From Turnera subulata (taxonomy: Eukaryota; Streptophyta; Magnoliopsida; Malpighiales; Passifloraceae): a stretch of 64,000 nucleotides of DNA. The notes under the pieces were generated by a model. It was not told the origin of the DNA, searched no databases, and was given only the letters and a program-made list of their open reading frames with translations. The position numbers were made by a program, and so were the translations under genes. The DNA lies in NCBI GenBank assembly GCA_028386065.3, contig JAKUCV010002211.1:62001-126000 (forward strand). The letters run 5' to 3'. This document shows positions 10,026 through 27,926 of this stretch, piece by piece; within the stretch, counting starts at the first letter, position 1, and each line of letters begins with the position of its first letter.

Positions 10026-12544
10026 TGTAACAGCCCGGGTAATTTTTGCGTTTTTACCAGTACTGTAAAAAGTTTTTACACAGTTAATTACCATTAAAAT
10101 TAATCTTGCATAATTAATTTATGGTAACTCGTGCATCGGATTCCGAAACCGAGCCCTATACCACGTTCGGGATTTTTCTGCGGATTTTTCGGGTCCAAGA
10201 ATCTTCAGAAAAGTCAGGTTTATCCTCGAGTTATCGGACCAGAAATAAAATCAAGGGGGTATATTGGTTATTTTCTGGTCTGGACAGAACCTGCCTCACA
10301 TGTTGCACAGTATTAAGGCTACCGCCACCTTCAACTGTGAAGCTTGCGAGCTGCTTGTCTAACCCGTGCTCAACTAGTATCCTGCATTGCATGTCTTTTA
10401 CCCGTGTTTCCTGCCATCCCAGTGCACACCAACCTTCACCTCCCATCACTTCCTCTGCAACTCTGCAAATTCACTTCCAGAAGACCCTTACAACCTACTG
10501 AACCAAACCAGAAAAAAAAGAAGAAAACAAGACACCCCAGCCCCAAAACGTTGCCGTTTTGGCAACAACCACTACACAACCCATCTCCTTTCTTCCTTTC
10601 CACCTCGCCTGAACACCGTGAACCACCACCACAACACCGCCTCCATCACTCGCCACCATCTCCTTGCTTCCTCCTCTCCTCCCTCGCTCCTAGCCACTGC
10701 GAGCCGTCGCCGTCGTCGACCAGTGAAGACGAACCCGACGAGCAATCCATCGGGCCCGTCTCCTCCATTCCGTGTCTGCTGACACCGACGCCGCCTCCTC
10801 TTCGTTCTGTCGCGCCTCTCTTGCTCGCCTCGTACCTCGCGTCGCGCCTCCGTCTCCGCCCCGTGCCGCTTGCGCCACCGTCGTCTGCAGCTTTCGAGGT
10901 GAGTAGACCCGTGTTGATGGCGACCGGGTGGATTGACCCGTTTCGTGGTCGGGTCGCGGCTTGGGTCTGAGCCCTGGGCTGCGCGGGTGCTGGGTCAAGC
11001 TTGGCTCAGGCCTGTTGCTTGGCCTGGGCTTAGACCTGGGTTAGTCTGGGTTGGTTCAATTGATTTGGGCTGGCCCAGATCCTTAAAAAAAAAGAAAAGA
11101 AATCTGGAAAAAAAGAAAAGAATAAATCTAGAAAAGAGAATTAAATGGAAATTATATTTGGAAAAATATATGATATATGGTATTATAGAAAAAATAATTA
11201 TCTTAAGAAAATAATTGGAAAGGGTATTATCAAGGTATTATACTGGAATAAAATCCAGGTATAAGTATGGTATATTTTTAACACTTGGAAATAAATGGTG
11301 AATGATGATGATAACGGAATAACCCGAGGCAGTACCGAGTTGGTTCACTATTTTAATTTTACGGTATACAATATTAGCATGGCATCTGCATAATATCTTA
11401 TATGTGCATATTACTGTTTGATATAGGAGTTGATAACGAGCAGATACCTGAGCAACCGGACTTGGAATCTGTTGGGCATTTCCAAAATTGATAATCGACT
11501 AAGGTGAGGATGGATAACCTTTGATATGTGCCCGTTATACTGTGTGTGTTTTGTTGTTTGATTGAACTGCTGAGATGGTTATTGTTGGATACTTGACTAC
11601 TATGGTGTTGTTGTTGTTGTTAGACTGTGATATTGGTTTTGTGAATATTGTGTTGAGATTGATGATGAACTGGTAAATGTGGATAATTGAGGAAAGGATA
11701 ATGAGTATTGGAAATGGAATTGGAATTGAATTTGAGATGATGATTTAATTGTCACGTGGAAAGTAGTGGTACGACTAGATGGTTAGAGGCTAGTTCTGTG
11801 GTGTCATGGCCGGCTTGGTTTGGTTATTGGGGATGTTGATCCCGGATGATTTGGATATTGGGATGTTGATCCCGGATTGGTTGTTATTGGGATGTTGATC
11901 CCGGATTGTGTTTTGGCCTGGCATCCGGAATTAGTTAATAACCAGGTACAACCCTAGCTTGTCCAGTGACAGGGGCCCGGAAGATAAAATTGGTAATAAT
12001 AATAAATATTCTTTTGGTCTTGGCTTAGTCGTATTTTGGTAGAATCTTTGAGTTGTCTTTGCCTGTATTTTCTTCAAAAGTATTATGGTTGCCTGCATAT
12101 CTCTGTTTATCCTTGGTCGGTGTGCACTTCGGACTCACCCCTCGCCTGCAGGGTTTCATCCCGTAGGTTAAGTTGTTTCGTAGTTCAGGTACGACGTTCG
12201 ATGGCTGCTGCTTTCTTCTCCACCTGACCCCGGATCCATACCTCCTTTGCATGTGCATATAAGACTTCCGCTGTTGTATTATACATGTTGTTGTGTTGCT
12301 GTGTTGCTGCTTCCCTATATTGCTTATGATGCTGTTTGTACTGGATTATGCTGCTGCCGTTGAGCTAGTGTGTGTGGTTTGAATAATGGTCCCCGAGTGT
12401 GGGTGACGGATATTGACATGGAACTTCTGTTGTATTTGGATTTACTGTGTAGCATTTTGCCTGCGATGTACTGTCTGTTTTATCAATAAGAATAGTTTAG
12501 GCACGTGTTTACTGTGTATGGTAAATACGGGTCGGGGCGCTTCA
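10026..12544 (+). repeat. 3' LTR of the Ty3/gypsy element
   Basis: 2519 bp, colinear with the 5' LTR. Visible differences are scattered single-base changes and small indels, for example fewer GTT units near 11605 and a shorter segment near 10185 where the 5' LTR has an extra GGACCAAAGTTGGAATTTTTC-like stretch. It ends CGGGTCGGGGCGCTTCA. Confidence 0.95.
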
Positions 12545-12549
12545 TAGTC

Positions 12550-13750
12550 ATTGTATTTTTAGGTGAAAAAATAAAAGAGGAAATTCCATTTATTATTGAT
12601 ATAAAAAAAAATTTTCCATTAAACAATGTGAGTTAATATAATCCGTTCCAGGAAAAACAAACACCGACCCGAATAATGATTTTTTTCTTTTTATACCCCA
12701 AGACCGATTTCTTAGGGTTTTTTTTCGATACCCAAAGAAAGATTTTACGCCGAACACATAAGAGAGAGAGAGAGAGAAAAGAGGAACCGCCTCTAATGAA
12801 TACTCCGAACTCAACAAGGACTTGTCCAAGTTCTAACCGCCTTAAGCATATTTAAACCGAACAGGAGCCGGAGGTTTAGTTGCCTATAAATATAGTGCAA
12901 TAGCACTGATCAGTCCTCAATTAATATTTGTTCTTTTTTTCACCCAAAAAAGTTTGTTCTTTCTAATCTTATTCCCTGGTTAGAACACAATTAATTAATT
13001 CTTTTGCCTCCTCCACAATGCATCCTGTGGGAATCACTACCTTTTGGTATTTCTTCTTTGTTATTTTTTTTGGTAAACTACAAGCATTATATTACACTAG
13101 TCAATATCCACCCTTATTCATCAAAAAAAAAGTCAATATCCACCCGTGTGAAGGAACAACAATCATCTCTCAACAAACGGGTACAAGCCAGAGGAGGAAC
13201 AGCAAGTACCACATGGCCTACAGATAAAGAAAGACTAGATTTAGCAAGATAATCTGCAACAAGATTGCACTCCCTAAAAACATGACGAAAACCACACTTC
13301 TGAAAAGGAAACGCAAATAGCCATATATCCTGCAATACCGGCGAGTTCTCAAGACGAGTCGGAAGACTTCCACGCAAAACCTTTACGAGTTCCTGATGAT
13401 CAGATTCCACAATACAGCATGTAAGCTCTTGGATAGGGCAAGGGATAGACCCTCACGCACCGCCCACTTCTCCGCCTCCATTACCGTAGACGGGGCCAAC
13501 CTGTGTTGAAAACCACTCACATCTTCGTTAATAATTGGGATGGCGTTTTAACCCGTGATGGAGTAATTTATGTTCTTACTTTTTTGTTCTTTTTTAACCT
13601 TCCTATAAAAAAATAAAAAAATTATATTCCTAAAGACTATTTTACTTTGCCAAGAAATTATAATTTTTTTCTCCTAAACGCTATTTTGACAAGTTTGTAT
13701 TTTTCCCTTGCATTTCTTTGATTTAGTTTCTCTTTTTATTTAGTTTCTTT
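12550..13750 (+). repeat. Decayed promoter/leader copy 2 of the RING gene, split by a LINE fragment
   Basis: It begins GTATTTTTAGGTGAAAAAAT and has the GA-run near 12763, TATAAATA at 12885-12892, ACTGATCAGTCCTC, and CACAATGCATCC with ATG at 13018-13020. A LINE fragment is inserted at 13064-13521. After it the copy resumes with GTTAATAATTGGGATGGCG and the shared downstream block to about 13750. No protein follows the ATG. Confidence 0.8.
13064..13521 (-). mobile_element. 5'-truncated LINE fragment (RNase H domain remnant)
   Basis: Read on the minus strand it contains the end of a plant LINE-type RNase H (RVT_3-like) domain. MEAEKWAVREGLSLAL is in one frame, then after a frameshift come VESDHQELVKVL, CGFRHVFRECNLVADYLAKS and the end of the protein. 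It finishes in TACC plus an A-run, seen as T at 13064-13071. Near-identical 9-bp flanks TCTTTGTTA (13055-13063) and TCTTCGTTA (13522-13530) mark the target duplication. The domain architecture matches the end of the larger LINE at 45163-48876, but the sequences are not close copies. Confidence 0.85.
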
Positions 13751-13756
13751 CTCACG

Positions 13757-14350
13757 TACGAATTTTATTCTCTTTAGGTTAAAAAAGAAAAGAGAAAATT
13801 CCATTTATTATTGATACAAAGAAAAATTTCCCCTAAACCCAACAAGAGTCGGAGTTCTAGCTGCCTATAAATATAAGGGAATATCACTCATCTTTCCTCA
13901 GTTAATACTTGTTCTTTCTTTTTTTTTGGTATGAAATAATACTTGTTTTTTCTTTCACACTAAAAATAAAAAATTTGTTCTTTCTATTCTTCTTTCCAAT
14001 GTTGGTTAGAACACAATCAACTAATTCTTTCACCTCCTTCACAATGCATCCTTTTAATGTGGGAATCATTACCTTTTGATATTTCTTCTTTGTTATTAAT
14101 TGGGATGGCGTAAGTAATTTATGTTCTTACTTTTTTGTTCTTTTTTAACCTTCCTATATAAAAAAAATTATATTCCTAAAGGCTATTTTGCTTTGCCAAG
14201 AAATTATAATTTTTTTTCTCCTAAACGCTATTTTGACAAGTTTGTATTTTTCCCTTGCATTTATTTGATTTAGTTTCTCTTTTTATTTTTCTTTCTCACG
14301 TACGAATTTTATTCGGATGGAATCAAAATAAATGAAATTGATAAGCAAAC
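13757..14350 (+). repeat. Decayed promoter/leader copy 3 of the RING gene
   Basis: It starts after CTCACGTACGAATTTTATTC with the block AAATTCCATTTATTATTGAT. It has TATAAATA at 13866-13873, ATATCACTCATC, GGTTAGAACACAATCAACTA, and CACAATGCATCC with ATG at 14044-14046, then the shared downstream block to AATAAATGAAATTGATAAGC. It lacks the GA-run part of copies 1, 2 and 4. No RING coding sequence follows. Confidence 0.8.
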
Positions 14351-14351
14351 G

Positions 14352-14833
14352 AGTAGTTGTATTTTTAGGTTAACAAAGAAAAGAGGAAATTCGATTTATT
14401 ATTGATATAAAGGAAAAATTCCATTTAACAAGATCAAAGTAAAAACAATCCGCTCCTGGAAAAACACACCGCGCCCCCAATAATGATTTTTCCGTTTTCC
14501 GATATCGCACGACCGATTTCTTCGGTTTTTAAATTTTTTTTTCCAATACCCGAAAAATGATTTGACGCGGAAAATAGAAGAGAGAGAGAGAGAGACAAAA
14601 GGAAAAAAAAGAAAAAAGGAAAAGGAACCGCCTCTAATCTACTCCGAACTGAACAAGGAAGGATTTGTCCAGTTCTAACCGCCTCAATCCCCTAAACCGA
14701 ACCGGGGAGGGAGTTCTAATTTCCTATAAATATCACTCATGATCAGTCCTCACACAATACTTGCTCTTTTTAATCTTGTTAACAATCTTGGTTAGCAGAC
14801 GCATTCAATTAATTCTTTTTTGCCTCCTCCACA
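14352..14833 (+). promoter_or_regulatory. Promoter and leader of the RING gene (tandem copy 4)
   Basis: This is the only copy joined to an intact coding region. It includes GTATTTTTAGGTTAACAAAG, a GA-run at about 14580-14594, a TATA box TATAAATA at 14725-14732, CATGATCAGTCCTCAC, and the start context CACAATGCATCC. The TATA-to-ATG distance is 109 bp here, against 140, 133 and 178 bp in copies 1 to 3. Confidence 0.75.
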
Positions 14834-15538
14834 ATGCATCCTTCTAATTCTTCCTCCTACCCATCTCCCCAAATAATTCCAATCCATCTTAGATCAGTTG
14901 AAACCAAGCTAACCCCGGAAGAATACAGAATAGGACCCAATTTCTCCCTTGTCCAGATCCATCTACAAGTAACGTGCGTGCGTCGTCTATTCATGCTCGA
15001 TGGCCGACTGACTTCCACGATGCTGGAAATACCCGACGAGAGTACTTCTCCCAGTTCTTCTCCTCTTCCTCTCAAGTCTATTCCGATTCCCCACAGTGAA
15101 TTCGCGGACGGAACTTCAAGAACCGTCGAGTATCTTTACAAGGCGATGGCTGGCATGAATCTTGACGGGGCTTCACGCGCAGAATTGGCTTCCAAGATTG
15201 CGCAAGAGGCAAGGGAGAAGGTCAGGGAACGGGGTGACGACGGTGGGATTTTCTGGAAAGCTGAGGTGGCTGTTGATCAATATGACCTGCAGAACCTGAT
15301 TCTTGATGATGGTTGCCCGGTCTGTTTGGACAACTTCTCATCATCATCAGAAGTTTTCGCGTTGCCCTGTTGTCATGTTTTTCATGGGATTTGCATCTCT
15401 CGGTGGCTCAAGAATCACAACACCTGCCCTCTTTGTCGACGGGAGTTCAGTGCGCGCTTGCTTACCAAGAATGGCTGCAAAGTCGATCAGGAGGAGTCAG
15501 GACAGTCCTGTGCTGTCCCTCCGTGCTTTGTAATATAG
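14834..15538 (+). CDS. RING-H2 finger protein, probable E3 ubiquitin ligase, with C-terminal CaaX-like end
   Basis: Single-exon frame of 234 residues. A Ser/Pro-rich N-terminal half gives way to a helix-prone stretch (about 97-133, ending KIAQEAREKVRERG). The RING-H2 domain spans about 161-201, with CPVC at 161-164, C179, H181, H184, C187 and CPLC at 198-201 (C3H2C3 order). The domain binds two zincs and recruits an E2 enzyme, so ubiquitin transfer to an unknown substrate is expected. The protein ends CAVPPCFVI; the last four residues fit a CaaX prenylation box, with a second Cys five residues upstream. No signal peptide or membrane segment is seen. The start is the ATG after the TATA box and is the same ATG present in the three decayed upstream copies. 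The subfamily was not identified. Confidence 0.88.
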   Translation: MHPSNSSSYPSPQIIPIHLRSVETKLTPEEYRIGPNFSLVQIHLQVTCVRRLFMLDGRLTSTMLEIPDESTSPSSSPLPLKSIPIPHSEFADGTSRTVEYLYKAMAGMNLDGASRAELASKIAQEAREKVRERGDDGGIFWKAEVAVDQYDLQNLILDDGCPVCLDNFSSSSEVFALPCCHVFHGICISRWLKNHNTCPLCRREFSARLLTKNGCKVDQEESGQSCAVPPCFVI

Positions 15539-16379
15539 TTGTGATTATTTTCAGCTGTATTTCTGTTTTGTAATTGAATTGAATTGAATTCACGGTAGTC
15601 ATTTAATGCAGTTACCATTTTGTTCTGCTCCTCCTAGTGCCTTTAGTTGTAGTATTTGTTTGGAATCTAATCTTCCTCTTCATATAATTAGTATAGAGAA
15701 TTTCCCTGCCCAGTTTTTGGTTGATTTGATACAGGACCTTAATTTCTAAACAAAATTAAAATCTGGAATTGCTTAGCGAATACTGTCTACCTTTCTCTTG
15801 TCGCGTATGTAAAACTAATTAATCAATCCGTTTATAATCTGTTTGATGCGTTTATAAACGGGAAGATGTAAGAGTAACACATATAATCATTGATCAATGG
15901 AGTGATTAATAATAACAATATATCTCGGCAAAAAATAATAACAATATATAATATTGCGATCGGTTCTTTTGGATCTTGGAAGTCCAATAGCGGCGACTAT
16001 ACTACGTAAGGAAATCTTGGGCAAAGCCCAACTCCAAATCTGCTATTAGCTTAGAAATGTATTCAAGCAGGAGGGGAGGTGGTTGGGTTGGGCCGGATTC
16101 GAAACTTCTAAAACCCTAGAACTTCAAACGAACCCAACGGCCGGCCTGGTTCCTAGAGGAACCAATCAGAGGAAGGACCGTTTTAAAAACTTTAACAGAA
16201 AACCGAAAGAAAGACCGCGTGGAGAAGGCACAGCACAGGCACAGGCACAGCCGCCGCGGGAGTCTGGAGGATTTTTGGCCTCTCCGCCTCGGCCTCTTAA
16301 CAATATAAAAACAATACTCCAACTCCCTTTGTAAGCTCCTCCTCCCTACCTCATCCTGGAAACAGCACTGCGTTCAATA
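15539..16379. other. Intergenic region between the RING gene and QTRT1
   Basis: The 3' flank of the RING gene is AT-rich. From about 16050 the sequence is GC-richer with AAACCCTAG and runs into the 5' leader of QTRT1. No further gene was recognised. Confidence 0.5.
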
Positions 16380-22175
<5,796 letters not shown>

Positions 22176-22205
22176 GATGAAAAGCTTTCATCGCAAGGTG
22201 AAAAG

Positions 22206-25200
22206 GAGAAGCTCGAAGATATCCCTCTGATGCGCAGAGTTGCGGTAAGAGTGAATGATACTTTTAGAATTTTCACTGATGGGTGTCGGCATAAAATTTT
22301 GCCATTTCTTGTGCCGCCTCCTTGAGATTTTTAACGTGGGAGATCCTATCAATTTCCCCTTTGGATTTTCTAATTGATATGATGACGATGCCCATGCTGC
22401 ATTACAAGTTCCCAATACAATTTCGTTAGCATTTATGGAGATGAAATTTTGCTGAACATTTGTGTAATTGATTCAAGTCCATAAGAAAGTTCCGTAAATT
22501 TGATTTCAGATTCCTAACTTGGAATGCAATGGTTGTATTAATGCGACATTGTGGATTGTGAATTCTACTTCTCCAGGGCGTAAACAAAAGTTTCAAGTTC
22601 ATTGTCCATTATTTACAATCGCCAGCCCACTAATTCACTTTTGTTTGCCAAATCATTAAGCTACATTTTCCATTAAAATCTTAAATTTTAAAATTGCTTT
22701 CCTCCTTCAACAGACTATTTGTTTTTTGAATTAATTTGCCAACGCTAAGTCTTCATTCTCTCTACTTTCTACGTTTTCGTTCTTCTCCACTCTTCAAAAC
22801 GTTTCTCATCTTTTTAAAATTGTTTTTGTTTTTTTTTCGTTTTACCTGTTGCATCAAACATGAAACTATGAAATAAGTCTTGCAATTCCACAACAAACCC
22901 TACTGGAACGCATGTTCCAGGACGGCATTCAGCCCTTTTCTCACCTCCCCAAGACTAATCTTAACTAGTAATTTGTAGAACAATTGATGACTAATCAGCT
23001 CTTGGATAACCCAGTAAAAAACCTGAATAAGTTTCCTCCATCTCTTATATATAAATATCGGAGCCCGGATTGAAACAATTATCTACCAAACATGGAACAT
23101 CTTTTCTTGAATTTGCAGGCCTTTATGAAGGCTGCCTTTGTTACCCAAAGCAAATCGTGCTTATTGAAAGAATGCTTTAAATAAATTGTCAAACGATAGT
23201 GTATATTGAAGTTAAAATTTTAATGGAATATAGCTTTGAAATTTATCAAGCAATAATAAATTAATGGGAGCGTTGTGAAGTGTAAATATGGATTCGTCCA
23301 AACCTTTGTCACATTATGGTAAACGCTTCACACAATTATGATGCAAATCAAGCATATGAATATGATAGACAAGAAAAAGTAATTAAATTATTTGAAAAGT
23401 TATACAATACCTTGAGGATTTAAATCGTCAACTAGAACCGGCCCAAAAATTAATTTGGCTTGAGTTTCTCATTTTATTCTGAATCGCCATTCAATTTTTA
23501 TTTAATTAGAAAAATTCCCAAAAAAATTTTGGTCCTTATGGCAACTTTAAGGAATAGATCTTACGAACCAAAAATCCTGACTGGAGGCTAGCTAGTCAAA
23601 GGTAAGAATGTGTAAATCACCCCACCTATGCTTTAAGTAATAACAACAACAAACATCATGCATGATTATAATTAAATAAAATAGAAAAAAAAAAGACGTA
23701 CCCTAGTTAGCAACTTTGGGTTCAAAGCCCACAAAATTCTATTCTGAGGTGGAGTAATTTTTAAGCTAATAGAGATCCCAAATGAATCAAACTTGTAATT
23801 TGAAAACAACTTACAAATCAATTAAACTTGGCTTAGCTTAGTCAAAACACCGATTCTATGAGGTCACAAGTTTGTCAATCAATATTAACAAAATAACTCA
23901 AGAGGAGACCCGGGAGATATGCATCGCATCAATAAAAAAAAATTCAACTGTAAAAAGGATAGAGTACTTAAATAGCTAGGTGCTTTTTCTCACATTCTTT
24001 TATTTTTGGATCGCATTTGCACTTTCTCACTCTTAAGATGGAACTCCACTTCCTTCTGAAATGGTAAGATCCTTGGTGCAAGAAGAAGGGATTAATCCGT
24101 TTCTTCTTGTCCTCTTTTCGTTTAGCCTACAAACACATTGATTAAAACAAACAATCACATAAAAATTGTGATAAATCTAAATAAAAAGAGAGAAAGAAAA
24201 CAAAGAGAGGTTTATTGAGCAAGTGCTTCTTACATTAATTTTTCACGACCGATTTGTGAAGTGAAACATCACATGACCTAAATGTTCAAAATAAACCTTT
24301 ACGAAGAAGTTATAAAAAGTTATAAAAGTTATAAAATTATAAAAATCTGAAAAACTGCAAAAAATATGGATTCATGACATTGAGGTCTTACGGTCTTACA
24401 TGCATGATATACCAAGGCTTATCATAGTGCAAAATTAAGAAAAAAATAGGCTAGCTGATATTATGTGGGAAAAAATATAAATGGTAGCAATATGCTTCTA
24501 TTAAAATGGTAGTAATATTTTCATGTACACAATTTAGGCAATGTGCACTCCTGGATACTGATTAATTATTAAGCTATGGAATAGTGTGAGAACTGTCGGT
24601 TGATTGGATAGTAATTTGCAATTGACAAACTCGTGAAACTTTATGGCCGAAATGTTTGAGATTTTCCTCGGAGGTGTCAAATCCCACACTAATTGTGGCT
24701 TCCTAAGTTACAGCAAGATTGTGGTCGGTGCCAAAACAAAGTACATTCACCTTAGTCAACATTAATTGAAGGTGAAGGATCTCTGTCTTCCACACCTCTC
24801 ACTTATTCCCATGTTTTTCTTTTGGTGGAAAATTTTCAAAGTCTTTCAGCTTTCATAGGTTAATGTCCTTGGCAATCAATGGGTCACATCTTATGAGAAA
24901 AATGGGGAAAATGATTTTGGAATCTCCACTTTTTTTTTTCTGTTTTTATTTGGAAAGACCACACCTAGGCCGATGATACAGGGCTCTAGCCTTTTAGCAG
25001 AACTTCTTATCAACACATAAGAATAAGCGTGGAGCTATGAGCGGTTCAGCTAACTAAAGCAGAAGTAGGCGGATTTTAAAAATGTATTTACTTATCAGTT
25101 TGAAATTTGGAGTGGCATACTATAATTTTATTGTCAAATAAATAAGGTTCCTCCTGCCCGAGAATAAATCAAAATTAAAAAATAGTTTGTACACAAGATG

Positions 25201-27446
25201 TACCGAGTAACATACCTACAAATAGATAATCAAAAAAAAAAACATACCTACTAATAACATCCTAATCAATTAAGAGTTTTTTTTTTCAGAAATAAATTTA
25301 CTTATTTTTTTTTAAAAAATCTTAATTGGTTATAAAAGCCACTTGATACAATTTAAACATCATAGAATTTGTTTGAGGGAGAGGAAATGGCTATTATCTC
25401 CTCCAATGATTTATGTCTGCTTGGGGGGGAGGAGAAGAAATGAAAAGGAATAAATAGCAAAGGCAGAATTCCACAAGTTCGTTTATAACTTCATTTAATG
25501 AGTTCAATTAGTGAACAAAATTCTGAGTCATCAAGAAATTACGTGACAGCATGTTTCTTTGTACGAACGAAAAAAAAGAAGTAATGGCTCGTCAGCTGCA
25601 GTTGAATGAGTTGAAAATAATTAGCGGTAATTGCTTTAAAAGATGACCAAATTTACCTTAGTTGTGGTTCTAAAGGGTGGAGTAGCTGCTACTGAAGCAT
25701 CTTTCAAGGGAAGCGTAAAAGTACAGATTTATCTGCTTACTATTTTATTTTTTTGCCCATTTAGTATTAAGAGTTTTGTCACGACGAATCGATTAATCTG
25801 GAATTGACATACGTGGCACACTAACTGACTGATAGAGTGATAGAAGAGCCTTCCATTGAATTGTTTTTATACAAGGACGCAAAATCGATACCTGTTTAAG
25901 CATAATTCAATCAATCATTCCTATCGCTTACTATTTAGGTTAATTTCAGTTTAGTTACTAATTTTTTGCTTTTGTTAATAGGTTAAAATTCTTTCTGCAG
26001 GTGGCAATGAAGCATTTTCATCTCGGGATTCGTGGTTCTTTGCAGAGACGAATAACTGCCTACTTATGCCAAGTATGGCAAGTAAAGTGAGACACGGAAT
26101 TATGTGGATGCAAGTGCACCATATCATCATCATCATAAGCGGAAGGAGAAGAGTATTTATAGAGGAGATGGGCAGTTAAGTGACACATGTGTACTGTAAA
26201 GAGAGCGTCATTGCCTCAAAATGGTGGATCATTGTCTAATCATCTCCCCCATGTGCAAGTGTTAATTAGTGTCTTAGTATCTCTTATTATGTAATGGAGA
26301 AACCGCTTTTCTGCAGTGCTTATCAGCTGAAACAAAAAAAAACTTATCTTTTAGAAAACAAAAAAGAAGAAGTATCAGCTGAAAAAATTAAGCATTCTCC
26401 AATTAAATGTGAACCAAACCAACAACTAGGTATCCATCTTTACCATCTTGTAATTCATGTTTAAAGTAGCTAATAAATTACATCTGATGGAGTGATTTTG
26501 GTCAAGCCATGCATGCTAGTTTGCATAAAGGCTAATCAAACAATTAAATTTTGTGTGCTTCTATAATTGATAGATTTTTCTTTTCGATGAAATATAATTG
26601 ATAGATTATATTGTCATATTCACTTGGTCTATCAAAACACCAGTCTATTTCCATGTGACACTGTAAACAGCCTCACATCTCGTCCACACAACACACAACC
26701 GGGGTACACACCCGAAGAAAATGATAGCAAGTGCTTTTGATAAAGACTCTTGAACAGAGTATGTTAACTCACTCTTAACCCCATTAGTTAGTCTAATTGA
26801 ATGGAAGATTTGCAATGAAACAATTCTATATATTTTAATGTTATTTATGAACCATTCCGTCAACTTTTTCTTTAAATTAACCAAAATTCTACTATGAAAC
26901 ACTATGCCAACCTTCCCTCCTAAGGAAGAAAAAAGTTTCCAAACTTTTGCTTTGATATATACTTTGTCCATGAATTGTTGAAAAAGCTCCTCATTTTTTT
27001 ATGATGATTCAGTAACAGAAAACATGAGCTCAAATCAAATGCCTTGGGATTAGACCTGAGATCCTGGAAGGATTTCTCGTGTCGGTTGTTGATCATATCA
27101 AATTAAAAAATTTGTAATTTATTTGACTTATTTCCCCACAAATATAAAACTAATGTCCTTTCGATTGCAACCGCAGTTGTAGACATACTCTCTAATCAGA
27201 AGCAACAGATTATCCTTATTCTCACATATCCCTCCAAAACAGAAACTGTGCTTGCTGGAAGTATATTTAAACCTGTCATTTTAAAATGAAATTCCGAATC
27301 CATATAAAACAAATAGGATGTGACATCACCAACAGTAATTAATTAGCAATTAGAAAAAGAAAAATAAAAGAAAAAAATCAAGTTAGCTACTTTCCACTTC
27401 CAAATCATCATACAACTAATAAATGCAAAAGGAGCATGTAACTGTG
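22206..27446. other. Gene-poor spacer
   Basis: AT-rich sequence without a recognisable gene. The minus-strand ORF at 26645-26971 (108 residues) matches nothing I know and is not called. Around 25998-26090 there is an acceptor-like TTTCTGCAG followed by a 31-codon open stretch ending in TGA; see the findings. CATCATCATCATCAT occurs near 26126. Confidence 0.5.
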
Positions 27447-27926
27447 TATATAACAGTGTGCTTGTGCTGCTGTGGAGTGGGGAGGGTTCAAGTTCTGTGT
27501 AGTTTATTTATTTCTCTCTTTCTAAGATAGTGACATCGTTTTATAATGATTAGCTTACAGGAAAGCTTCTGATTAGGGTTCCCCTTACTTGGGTTTTGTC
27601 TGCTTGATCAAACAAACAACTTGCTTATCCTTGCTTCAACTCTACTGGTGTACTGCTCCACCTTTTCTCCTCGCTATTGGTCTCCATTTGCTAATTTGGG
27701 GAGAGCAAAAACTAGTGCAAAGGAAAAACTAGTGCAAGTTGCGGGTGAAGAAGCTTTTGTGACAAGAAGAGAATTCCCACTCTGATCATCAATTTGGCCT
27801 TAACCCGTGAGCTGCTACCTATCTACCTTGTCTAAACTAACAACATAGCAGAAAAATCTTCTCTTCAAGTTTCTCCAATTATATTTGTAATTCTTTCCTC
27901 TTTTTTTTTTTTTTTCCTGTGCAGTT
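27447..27926 (+). promoter_or_regulatory. Core promoter and 5' leader of the HD-Zip gene, with probable leader intron
   Basis: TATATAA at 27447-27453 is a plausible TATA box. A leader intron is suggested by CCC/GTGAGC (donor at 27807) and a long T-run with CTGTGCAG (acceptor ending 27924), two bases before the ATG. This is pattern-based only. Confidence 0.45.

Larger units (their letters stand above)
2810..12544 (+). mobile_element. Ty3/gypsy (Del/Tekay-like) LTR retrotransposon, full length but inactivated
   Basis: Direct LTRs at 2810-5364 and 10026-12544 start TGTAACAGCCCGGGTAAT and end in CTTCA. They enclose a primer-binding site, gag, protease, reverse transcriptase, RNase H, integrase with a chromodomain-like tail, and a polypurine tract. 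The order RT-RNaseH-integrase and the motifs define Ty3/gypsy; the LTR ends and integrase/RT sequences resemble the Del/Tekay chromovirus lineage. Flanks give a slightly decayed 5-bp target duplication, TAGTT (2805-2809) and TAGTC (12545-12549). The tandem copy near 14353 shows the uninterrupted site. Thirteen in-frame stops plus a deletion and a frameshift make it defective. Insertion was between promoter copies 1 and 2 of the RING gene. Confidence 0.95.

Noticed and set aside
26645..26971. 108-codon minus-strand ORF in the spacer
   Set aside because: No recognisable motif, AT-rich, no supporting signals; considered chance.
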